A DNA stretch of 64,000 nt from Acidobacteriota bacterium. Lineage in GTDB: Bacteria > Acidobacteriota > Vicinamibacteria > Vicinamibacterales > SCN-69-37. The notes beneath the pieces are model-generated. The model ran no database searches and was not told the origin of the DNA. It was given only the letters and a program-made list of their open reading frames with translations. Positions 35,470 to 42,785 of this stretch are shown one piece after another. The stretch's first letter is position 1; each line of letters opens with the position of its first letter. The position numbers and the translations under genes are program-made. The DNA is taken from the NCBI GenBank assembly GCA_020853395.1, contig JADYYY010000015.1:62001-126000 (forward strand). Direction: 5' to 3'.

Positions 35470-37073
35470 GCCGCGCGGCTCGTCGGCTGCTGTTGATGTC
35501 GATCCTCGTTGCGGCCGGGACCTCGAGCGCCGCGGCGAGCGATCGGCCGGTCGTGTTCCTCCACGGGTTCGCCGCGTCGGCCGGCGATTGGACCGATGCC
35601 GCATCGCGCCTGCAGCAGTCGCTGGCGCTGCAGGCCCGCATACCCGGCCTCGCGTGGCAGAACGAGTTCCCCGCCCAGGCGGCCGCCCTGCAGGCGAATG
35701 CCCAGTTCGGCTCGCTGCCGAACACCACCGTGGCCGTCGGGCACAGCAACGGCGGCCTCGTCGCCCGCGAGTGGAGCAAGCTCCACAACCTCGCCGGGAT
35801 CGTGACGATCGGCACGCCGCATGGCGGTGCGCCGATCCTCCAGAACCTCGTGCAATGGGCGATGTTCAACGACGTGACTCGCTGGGCGATCGATCGGGTG
35901 CTCAGCGCGTTCGCCGTGCCCACCGACTCGTCGTGGGTCATCGGCGCCGTCCAGCAGTGTCTCCGGTTCGCCTCGGACTACAGCGTCTTCACCGTCACCC
36001 GTCTCTTCGCCGGTCTCGGCGTGCAGACGACGGTGCCGGTGTCGTACCAGATGATGCCGGGTTCCAGCTTCCTCAACGCGCTGAACAGCGACGGCAACCT
36101 CTCGCGCGAAGCGGCCAGCGCACCGAAGCGCGTCGGCATCGCGAGCGTGGCGCACAACTACTACTGGGCGGGGCCGGCCCGCGCCGTTCTCCCGCAAGAC
36201 GCCGACGCGATCGCGGTGACGCTGTACGCCTCCGCCGGGACCTTGATCGGCTACGGCAACGCGCTGCTCGGGCGCGCGGCTCCCGGCGACTGGGCATCGA
36301 TCGAGCAAGCGCTCTCGCTCATCGGCCTCGGCTCGCAGTTGCTGATGATCGATCAGATGTACTGCGCGCTCGTGTCGCACCCGGTCATCTGGGTCTGCAT
36401 GCCCAACGACGGCGTCGTGCCGATCGACCGACAGGCGTATCCGGGCGCCGCCAACCTGCTGATCCAGGGGCCGGCGCACACGCAGGAGAAACAGCAGAGC
36501 GACGACGTGCTGTACCACGCGTTGGTGAACTACGTGGGCGTACCGCCGCGGGGGAGCGAGCCCGCGCCTGCGCCGATCCCGCCACCGCCGCCTTCTCCGT
36601 CGCCCGCACCTTCTCCCGCCCCCCCGCCTCCAGATCCCGATCCGGGCGATGCCGGTGGAGGCGACGGAGGCAGCGGGGGATCCGGCGGTTCCGGATCGAA
36701 TCCTGGGGACCCGCACGAGCCCGTCACCATCGACAGCGGCGAGCTGCTCCCCGATCAGTTGCTCCGGCCAGGTGACATCGTTCGGTCCCGCGGCGGCCGC
36801 GTGTTCCTCGCGTATCAGGGCGATGGGAACCTGGTCCTGTATGACGATCAGGGCCGGCCGATCTGGGCGAGCCACACCGACGGCCAGTCGACCGGCGTGG
36901 TTGCGATGCAGGGAGACGGCAACCTGGTGATGTACGACGCCGACGGCGTGCCACGCTGGGCCTCCGACACCCCCGGGCGCCCTGGCGCCTTCCTGGCGGT
37001 GCAGGACGATGGCAATGTGGTGATCTACGCGGACGGTCAGCCCGTGTGGGCCACCAACACCTCGATCCAGTGA
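35466..37073 (+). CDS. Exported lipase/esterase fused to a bulb-type lectin domain
   Basis: A 535-residue secreted protein. After the signal peptide (about 1-25) comes an alpha/beta hydrolase: oxyanion-hole segment VVFLHGF, nucleophile Ser94 in GHSNGG, a likely acid Asp in PNDGVV (about 313) and His in GPAHTQ (about 338). A Pro- then Gly/Ser-rich linker (about 358-415) leads to a C-terminal bulb-type (monocot mannose-binding, beta-prism II) lectin domain with three motifs, QGDGNLVLYD, QGDGNLVMYD and QDDGNVVIY. The design suggests an esterase tethered to a mannose-containing glycan. It overlaps the genes on both sides (ATGA, TGATG). Substrates are unknown. Confidence 0.85.
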   Translation: MSRAARRLLLMSILVAAGTSSAAASDRPVVFLHGFAASAGDWTDAASRLQQSLALQARIPGLAWQNEFPAQAAALQANAQFGSLPNTTVAVGHSNGGLVAREWSKLHNLAGIVTIGTPHGGAPILQNLVQWAMFNDVTRWAIDRVLSAFAVPTDSSWVIGAVQQCLRFASDYSVFTVTRLFAGLGVQTTVPVSYQMMPGSSFLNALNSDGNLSREAASAPKRVGIASVAHNYYWAGPARAVLPQDADAIAVTLYASAGTLIGYGNALLGRAAPGDWASIEQALSLIGLGSQLLMIDQMYCALVSHPVIWVCMPNDGVVPIDRQAYPGAANLLIQGPAHTQEKQQSDDVLYHALVNYVGVPPRGSEPAPAPIPPPPPSPSPAPSPAPPPPDPDPGDAGGGDGGSGGSGGSGSNPGDPHEPVTIDSGELLPDQLLRPGDIVRSRGGRVFLAYQGDGNLVLYDDQGRPIWASHTDGQSTGVVAMQGDGNLVMYDADGVPRWASDTPGRPGAFLAVQDDGNVVIYADGQPVWATNTSIQ

Positions 37074-38224
37074 TGGCGATGCCGCTCGTCATGATCTGTT
37101 GTCAGACGACGCTGCTGGCCGCACTCTTGGTGGGCGGCGGCGCCTCCACGGCGCGCGCGGCGAGCGAGCCGCGCGCGCTCCGGGTGGCCTGGCGCGTGGC
37201 CGGCGAGGCACGCGGGATCCCGGCCGTGCGTGGGGATCTCGTGTATTTCCTGTCGAGGCGGCACGAGGTGGTGGCGATCGACAAGGAGCGCGGCGACGTC
37301 CGCTGGACCCGGCCAACCGGGTCCGGCGGTTCGCTCACCGGCGGAGCCCTCATCGTCGCCACGCCCGCCGGGGTCGTGACGGGCGACGATGGCCTCGTGG
37401 CGTTCGACGAGGTGGGGACGTGGCAATGGCGCTTCGATGCGCCGGACGGTGGCGGCCCCGGCTTCTATCTCGGCGGTGTGGTCGGTGAGACCGTGTTCGC
37501 CGGATCGTCCACCGGCTGGGTCCATGCCGTTGACGCGCGCAGCGGCATCACGAGGTGGTCGGCGGACGTGACGCACGATCGCGGCGCGGCGGCGTTCGCA
37601 CCGGTGGCGGCCGGAGACGACGTGGTCGTCGGGTTCGCGGCGGGGGCGGCTGCGGGCGGCATCGTGCTGCTCGAGGGCCAGACGGGCCGGGAGCGTTGGC
37701 GGGCGGTGTTCAGCGACGGGTCGCCGGCCGATCGCGCCACCGGATCGGGTGGCGGCCCGTTGGTTATCGGCTCTGCGGTCGTCGCCGCCGCCACCGACGG
37801 CCGCATCCACGTGCTCGACCGCACGAGCGGGCGTGGCCTGTGGCACTGGCCCGCGGTCGATCGCCGCGTCATGCCGATCGCCGCGGGCGTCGACTATCGC
37901 CCGCTGGCGCGTGCCGGGCGCGTGCTCGTGGCTGGCTCGCTGTCGGGTGTGATCACCGCGTACGACCTTCTGACCGGCCGTCAGCGGTGGCAGCGTCTCC
38001 CTCACGCGTCGTCGGTCGCGTTCGGGATGACGGCCGGCACGCGTACCGTGCTGGTGCCGCACCTCGCCGGGCCGCTCGTTGCGCTCGATCCAGACGATGG
38101 CCGAGAGCGCGGCCGCACGCAGCCGGCCGATGGCCAGTTCGGATGGGCGCCGGCCGTCAGCGGTGCGCTGGCCTTCGCCGCATCGAGCAGCGGCTACGTC
38201 GCGTTCTACGTGCCTGACAGGTAG
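37073..38224 (+). CDS. Exported PQQ-like (BamB-type) beta-propeller protein
   Basis: A 383-residue protein with a signal peptide (about 1-30) and seven or eight propeller blades of the outer-membrane-assembly-factor/PQQ-like type. Repeats such as VVAIDKERGDVRWTRP, VHAVDARSGITRWSADV and ITAYDLLTGRQRWQRL are evident. It lacks the HHDxWD motif of true quinoproteins, so it is more likely a binding scaffold than an enzyme. The ATG overlaps the stop of the lipase-lectin gene (TGATG). It may serve the lipase in folding or secretion; that is inference from coupling only. Confidence 0.8.
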   Translation: MAMPLVMICCQTTLLAALLVGGGASTARAASEPRALRVAWRVAGEARGIPAVRGDLVYFLSRRHEVVAIDKERGDVRWTRPTGSGGSLTGGALIVATPAGVVTGDDGLVAFDEVGTWQWRFDAPDGGGPGFYLGGVVGETVFAGSSTGWVHAVDARSGITRWSADVTHDRGAAAFAPVAAGDDVVVGFAAGAAAGGIVLLEGQTGRERWRAVFSDGSPADRATGSGGGPLVIGSAVVAAATDGRIHVLDRTSGRGLWHWPAVDRRVMPIAAGVDYRPLARAGRVLVAGSLSGVITAYDLLTGRQRWQRLPHASSVAFGMTAGTRTVLVPHLAGPLVALDPDDGRERGRTQPADGQFGWAPAVSGALAFAASSSGYVAFYVPDR

Positions 38225-38233
38225 GAGGGGCCC

Positions 38234-38689
38234 ATGCTGCTCAGAGGAATTCGGGTCATCGCGATCATGTCGTTGGCGCCGCTCTCGGGAGCGTGTCACG
38301 GCGGACCGAGCCAGAACCCCCTTGTGCCCTCTCCGGCACCGCGTGAGCTCGCGGGCCGGTGGGAGGGCGAGGTCGTCGACGACGTCCACGGACGCGGTCT
38401 CGTGACCGTGAACGTCACCGCCTTGCCGATCAGCGTCAGCGGTACCTGGAAGATCGACTTCACGGACGCCGGGCTGCAACAGGCCGGCAGCATGAACGGC
38501 AGTGGGCTCGGCAGCACGGTGAGCTGGCTGCTCACGCCGCAGACGCCGCTGGCATGCGACTACGCGACGCTCTCCGGAACGTTGAACGTAACCGCGGTCG
38601 TCGAGGGCGATCGGCTCAAGGGCAGCTACTTCCGGTTCACCTGCGACGCATCCGAAAGGGGCACGGTCGATCTCAGGAAGACCGGGTGA
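38234..38689 (+). CDS. Small putative lipoprotein, last gene of secreted operon
   Basis: A 151-residue protein with a lipobox-like LSGAC (Cys21), which predicts lipidation. The mature part is rich in beta strands and Gly/Ser/Thr (GRWEGEVVDD, VSGTWKIDFTD, LSGTLNVTAVVEGDRLKGSYF), resembling the short beta-barrel or lipocalin-like repeats of many uncharacterised lipoproteins. The start has AGGAGGGG three bases before the ATG, 9 bp after the propeller stop. It is the fourth gene of the 34588-38689 operon. Function unknown. Confidence 0.72.
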   Translation: MLLRGIRVIAIMSLAPLSGACHGGPSQNPLVPSPAPRELAGRWEGEVVDDVHGRGLVTVNVTALPISVSGTWKIDFTDAGLQQAGSMNGSGLGSTVSWLLTPQTPLACDYATLSGTLNVTAVVEGDRLKGSYFRFTCDASERGTVDLRKTG

Positions 38690-38718
38690 CCGTGGCGGCA
38701 GCGATGCACGCGCGTCGG

Positions 38719-38724
38719 TAAGAT
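38719..38724 (+). promoter_or_regulatory. -10 hexamer of the NiCoT gene
   Basis: TAAGAT, 9 bases before the ATG at 38734. A GGGAGG also lies 2 bases before the ATG, which is too close to be a normal SD sequence. Confidence 0.45.
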
Positions 38725-38733
38725 AGGGAGGTC

Positions 38734-39741
38734 ATGGCGCGAGTCAGTGCGGTGGAGCGGTCGCAGTTGATTAGGTACGCCGGCGTGATCGTCCTGCTTC
38801 ACCTCGCGGGGTGGGGCATGGTGGCGATCGCGGCGCGCGAGTATCCGTTTCTCGTCGGGCTCGCGGGGCTGGCGTATTCGTTCGGCTTGCGGCACGCGTT
38901 CGATGCGGATCATATCGCCGCGATCGACAACACGACGCGGAAGCTGATGGCCCCGGACGCTCGTCCGTTCGGTGTCGGGTTCTTCTTCTCGCTCGGCCAC
39001 TCCACCGTCGTCTTCGCCCTCACGCTCGTCGTCGCGTTGACGACGAGGACGGTGGTGGCGGAACTGCCGGCGCTGCGCGCGGTGGGCTCGTACGTCGGCA
39101 CCACGGTCTCGGGCGTCTTTCTCTACGCGATGGGCATCGTCAACCTCATCGTGCTAGTGGACGTGTACCGGGTGTTTCGGGCGATGCGGGCGGGGCACGC
39201 TGGCCCGGAGGCGCTCGACGCCGGCCTGATGCCGCGCGGGATCATGAGCCGGTGGTTCGGCTGGCTGTTCCGCCTCGTCACGGCGCCCCGCCACATGTAC
39301 TGGGTCGGGCTGCTGTTCGGGCTCGGGTTCGACACCGCGACCGAAGTGGCGCTGTTGACGACGGCGGGGGTCGCCGCGGCGCAAGACCTGCCGTGGACGG
39401 CCGTGCTGAGCCTGCCCGTCGTGTTCGCGGCGGGCATGTCGCTGCTCGACAGCGCCGACGGCGTGATGATGTGCGGCGCCTACGGCTGGGCGCTCGCGAA
39501 TCCGCTGCGGAAGGTGTTCTACAACCTCACGATCACCGGCCTCTCGGTCGTCGTCGCGCTCTGCATCGGGACGATTCAGTTGGTCTCGATCGTCGCCGGC
39601 CGGATGCTGGGGTTGCACACGGGCATCTGGGGCACGATTCAGGATCTCGACTTCCAGGCGATGGGCTACCTGATGGTCGCGCTGTTCGGCTTGTCGTGGC
39701 TCGCCTCGCTGGCCGTCTGGCGATTCCAGTTCAGGGACTGA
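38734..39741 (+). CDS. Nickel/cobalt transporter, NiCoT (HoxN/NixA) family
   Basis: A 335-residue permease with eight predicted helices. The family signature RHAFDADHIAAIDN (53-66) in helix II contains the His and Asp residues required for Ni2+/Co2+ transport. The second and third signatures appear as FFFSLGHSTVVF and LGFDTATEV. It is a secondary transporter for high-affinity Ni2+ or Co2+ uptake; the ion preference is not fixed by sequence. No urease, hydrogenase or cobalamin-synthesis gene is adjacent, though a B12-binding-type radical SAM protein lies 10 kb upstream. Confidence 0.94.
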   Translation: MARVSAVERSQLIRYAGVIVLLHLAGWGMVAIAAREYPFLVGLAGLAYSFGLRHAFDADHIAAIDNTTRKLMAPDARPFGVGFFFSLGHSTVVFALTLVVALTTRTVVAELPALRAVGSYVGTTVSGVFLYAMGIVNLIVLVDVYRVFRAMRAGHAGPEALDAGLMPRGIMSRWFGWLFRLVTAPRHMYWVGLLFGLGFDTATEVALLTTAGVAAAQDLPWTAVLSLPVVFAAGMSLLDSADGVMMCGAYGWALANPLRKVFYNLTITGLSVVVALCIGTIQLVSIVAGRMLGLHTGIWGTIQDLDFQAMGYLMVALFGLSWLASLAVWRFQFRD

Positions 39742-39774
39742 CGCGCGTCCCGTGCCTCGATCTCGGGACTTTGC

Positions 39775-39780
39775 TACAGT
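39775..39780 (+). promoter_or_regulatory. -10 hexamer of the DUF485-actP operon (leaderless type)
   Basis: TACAGT, 9 bases before ATG 39790; a GTG at 39784 is only 3 bases away and less likely. Confidence 0.5.
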
Positions 39781-39789
39781 CTCGTGTCC

Positions 39790-40098
39790 ATGTCGCAGCG
39801 ACATCGCGAGCTGCTCGACTCGCCCGAGTTCCGACGCATGCTCGCCCGCCGGTGGCGGGTGTCGCTCGTGCTCTCTGCGCTGCTGTTTCTGCTGTACTAC
39901 GGCTACATCCTGCTGATTGCCGCGAACCGTGCCTGGCTGTCGCGGACGCTCGCCGATGGCGTGACGACCGTGGGCATTCCGGTGGGCGTCGCGGTGATCG
40001 TCGGCGCGTGGGCGCTGACGGCCGCCTACGTCGTGTGGGCGAACCGCTACTTCGATCCCGAGGCCGACCGTCTCCGCCGGCGGCTCCACGGCGACTGA
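39790..40098 (+). CDS. DUF485 (YjcH-like) membrane protein
   Basis: A 102-residue protein with two membrane helices and the DUF485 pattern: an N-terminal SPEFRRMLARRWR helix, then a hydrophobic hairpin, then YVVWANRYFDPEADRLRRRL. In many bacteria yjcH is cotranscribed with the acetate symporter actP, as here (next start 8 bp downstream). Its role is unknown but may be to assist ActP. ATG 39790 is preferred over GTG 39784 from promoter spacing. Confidence 0.88.
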   Translation: MSQRHRELLDSPEFRRMLARRWRVSLVLSALLFLLYYGYILLIAANRAWLSRTLADGVTTVGIPVGVAVIVGAWALTAAYVVWANRYFDPEADRLRRRLHGD

Positions 40099-40105
40099 GC
40101 GGACG

Positions 40106-41644
40106 ATGCAGACCACGCTCGGCAGCCCGACGGCCTCGGCGGTTCTGTTCTTCCTGTCGATCGTCGCGCTCACGCTCGTCGTGACCTACTGGGCCGCGCG
40201 GCGCACCCGGTCGACGAGCGAGTTCTATGCCGCGGGCCGGTCGATCCGTCCCTGGCAGAACGGGCTCGCGCTCGCGGGCGACTACATGAGCGCGGCGTCG
40301 TTTCTCGGGATCGCCGGGCTCGTGGCGCTGAGGGGCTACGACGGGATGATCTACGCGACCGGGTGGCTGGTCGGCTGGCCGGCCCTGATGTTCCTGATCG
40401 CCGAGCCGCTGCGGAATCTCGGCAAGTTCACCTTCGCGGACGTCGTCGCCTTCCGGCTCAGGCAGGTACCGGTCCGTATCGCGTCGGCGTTCGGGAGCAT
40501 CCTCACGCTGCTCTTCTACGTGCTCGCGCAGATGGTCGGCGCCGGCAACCTGATCACGCTGATGTTCGGGCTGTCGTACGAGTGGGCCGTCGTGATCGTC
40601 GGCGGCGTGATGCTCGCGTACGTCCTCTTCGGCGGGATGATCGCCACGACGTGGGTGCAGATCATCAAGGCGATCCTGCTGCTGTCCGGCGTGACGCTGC
40701 TCGCGCTGATGATCCTGGCGAAGTACGGGTTCTCGCCGGGTGCGCTGTACGCCGCCGTGGCGACGCAGTACGGCCAGGCGGCGCTGGAACCCGGCGGGCT
40801 CGTCACGGATCCGATCGACGCGATGTCGCTGGGGCTGGCGCTGATGCTCGGCTTGCTGGGCCTGCCGCACATCCTGATGCGGTTCTACACGGTGCCGGAT
40901 GCGCGCGCGGCGCGGTCGTCCGTGCTCTACGCGACCGGCCTCATCGGCTACTTCTACGTGATCATTCCCGTCGTGGGGTTCGGGGCGGCCGCCCTCGTCG
41001 GGCGGGACGTCATTCGCCGGATCGATCCCGGCGGCAACATGGCGGCGCCGCTCGTGGCCGAGCTGCTCGGCGGGACGCCGTTCCTCGGATTCATCGCCGC
41101 CGTCGCCTTCGCGACGATCCTGGCGGTCGTCGCCGGGCTGACGCTGGCCGGCGCCAGCGCGCTGTCGCACGACATCTTCATGCACGTGGTGACGCGCGGC
41201 AAGGCGACCGAGCACGAGCAGGTGCGCGTGGCGAAGCTGGCGACGGTGGCGTTCGGCATCGTCGCGGTGCTGCTCGGGATTCTCTTCAAAGGACAGAACG
41301 TCGCGTTCATGGTCGGGCTCGCGTTCGCCGTGGCGTGCAGCGCCAACTTCCCGCCGCTCCTGCTGTCGATCGTCTGGCGCCGGTTCACGACGGCCGGAGC
41401 CGTCGCCTCGATCGTCGTCGGCGCCGTGCTCGCGGTGGGGCTGATCGTGCTCAGCCCGACCGTGATGGTGGATCTCCTTCATCGGCCGTCGGCTCTGGTT
41501 CCGCTTCGCAACCCGGCGATCATCTCGATGCCGGTGAGCTTCCTCTGCGGCGTGCTGGTCTCGCTCATGACGCGCGAGCCGGCCGCCGAGGTGCGCTTCG
41601 ACGACGAGAAGCTTCGGACGTATCTGGGAGTGGGGGCCGAGTAG
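40106..41644 (+). CDS. actP: Sodium:solute symporter, cation/acetate type (ActP)
   Basis: A 512-residue sodium:solute symporter with 13 or so helices. Markers include FYAAGRSIRPWQNGLALAGDYMSAASFLGIAG in helices 1-2, ATGWLVGWPALMFLIAEPLRNLGKFTFADV and the helix-8 LGLPHILMRFYTVPDARAARSS. It should import acetate or other short monocarboxylates with Na+. Pairing with the DUF485 gene supports the ActP assignment. No acetyl-CoA synthetase gene is present in the window. Confidence 0.9.
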   Translation: MQTTLGSPTASAVLFFLSIVALTLVVTYWAARRTRSTSEFYAAGRSIRPWQNGLALAGDYMSAASFLGIAGLVALRGYDGMIYATGWLVGWPALMFLIAEPLRNLGKFTFADVVAFRLRQVPVRIASAFGSILTLLFYVLAQMVGAGNLITLMFGLSYEWAVVIVGGVMLAYVLFGGMIATTWVQIIKAILLLSGVTLLALMILAKYGFSPGALYAAVATQYGQAALEPGGLVTDPIDAMSLGLALMLGLLGLPHILMRFYTVPDARAARSSVLYATGLIGYFYVIIPVVGFGAAALVGRDVIRRIDPGGNMAAPLVAELLGGTPFLGFIAAVAFATILAVVAGLTLAGASALSHDIFMHVVTRGKATEHEQVRVAKLATVAFGIVAVLLGILFKGQNVAFMVGLAFAVACSANFPPLLLSIVWRRFTTAGAVASIVVGAVLAVGLIVLSPTVMVDLLHRPSALVPLRNPAIISMPVSFLCGVLVSLMTREPAAEVRFDDEKLRTYLGVGAE

Positions 41645-41856
41645 AGGACGCGCGCTCGCGTATCGGGAGAGGCCCTCGCAGATCGGCGCGCTGCTGGCCC
41701 TCGACCGGGACGCCATCGCTTGGGGACGTACCTGCGCTCAGGTGGCTGCGTCGCAGGACGAGCGCGGGTTGTAATCGTCGAGCCGCCTCCCGCAACGCCG
41801 CCGAGGAGAGGCGGGAATTCAGGCCGGATTGCCGCGCGGGCCCGTGGGCGCGAACC

Positions 41857-41862
41857 TATAAT
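41857..41862 (+). promoter_or_regulatory. Consensus -10 of a lipoprotein gene
   Basis: TATAAT, 17 bases before the GTG at 41880. The short leader holds GGAGG. No good -35 is seen at 16-18 bp. Confidence 0.55.
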
Positions 41863-41879
41863 CAGCCGCCGGAGGGCCT

Positions 41880-42461
41880 GTGAACACGCAGATCGCGGTT
41901 CGTTTCACGGCGTTGACGATCGGACTCACGCTGGCGATGGGCGGCTGCGGCGGAAACTCCTCCAGCAGAGATGCCGGAACGTCTGCTGGCGCGGGCACGG
42001 CGACTGCCGCGACGCCAGGTAGCGAGACCGCGCGGAGGAACGCCTGCGATTTCGTGAATCGCGCGGAGGTCGAGGCCATCATCGGCAAGGCCGTCACGCT
42101 CCTTCACGACATCCAGTCCGACACCGAGACCGCCTGCGAGCTCTCGGATGCAGCGAACAGCAAGGTGACGCTCGTGGTCGTCACCGTCGTGTGGACGGGC
42201 GGCAAGGCCGAGGCGGATGCGGAGAAGGCCGCCGTCGCGATGGGACGATCGCTGATGAACGAGAAGGACGTCGATATCGAAGCGTTGACGGGGTCGGGTG
42301 CCGCAGCCGGGCTCGCAGACGCCGCCTACTACAGCGACGTCATGCCGTCGTGGCTGTTGAAGGGCGACGTGCTGATCAAGGTGATCGCCCCCACGTCGCC
42401 GGGCGAACAGACGAAGCGTATCTACCTGTCCGTCGCGAAGATGGCATTGGCCAGGCTCTGA
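41880..42461 (+). CDS. Putative lipoprotein, DUF3558-like
   Basis: A 193-residue protein with a lipobox-like LAMGGC and a Ser/Ala/Thr-rich spacer, then one compact domain beginning ACDFVNRAEVEAIIGKAVTLL. That opening and the following Cys-containing strand (TETACELSDAANSKVTLVVVT) resemble DUF3558-type lipoproteins of actinobacteria, but the match is only by motif. GTG 41880 follows GGAGG at 5-6 bases. The gene stands alone, and function is unknown. Confidence 0.7.
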   Translation: MNTQIAVRFTALTIGLTLAMGGCGGNSSSRDAGTSAGAGTATAATPGSETARRNACDFVNRAEVEAIIGKAVTLLHDIQSDTETACELSDAANSKVTLVVVTVVWTGGKAEADAEKAAVAMGRSLMNEKDVDIEALTGSGAAAGLADAAYYSDVMPSWLLKGDVLIKVIAPTSPGEQTKRIYLSVAKMALARL

Positions 42462-42785
42462 TCGCAGGACCGCGAGCGATCCGGCGTGCCACCGGCCAGA
42501 TGGGCGAGCATCAGCGCCCGGGTCGTCGGCGCGCGCCGGTCGCTGCGACGCGAGGGCGTGCCGCGCTCGGCCGGCTGATTGGGCTCGCAGTGGCGACGCA
42601 TCCTTGCGTTCGATCGTGTTCTTCACGGCGTCCTCCGCTCCCGTCGTCTCACCCCACCCGAGCCGAGAGCCGATGCGCGGCTTGCCATGTTCGGACGCCG
42701 CGAATATCCTGCTTGGAAATTCAGAGTCCGCGAGTTCGATCCGCAGCGTCGTGCTGCGGTTCACGAGTCGGCTGACGGTGATTCG
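42462..42785. other. Intergenic region with sigma-70 promoter, no gene seen
   Basis: About 325 bp upstream of a large heme-propeller gene. No convincing coding frame on either strand; the long minus-strand open frame across it is a shadow. It contains a two-box promoter at 42692-42720 and a locally AT-richer stretch around it. Confidence 0.5.
42692..42720 (+). promoter_or_regulatory. Sigma-70 promoter of the first heme-propeller gene
   Basis: TTGCCA (42692-42697) and TATCCT (42715-42720) are separated by exactly 17 bp. The leader would be about 60 nt; no strong SD sequence is visible before ATG 42786. Confidence 0.55.

Noticed and set aside
37073-38224. True PQQ dehydrogenase
   Set aside because: The diagnostic HHDxWD segment and the catalytic region are missing; only the propeller repeats are shared.
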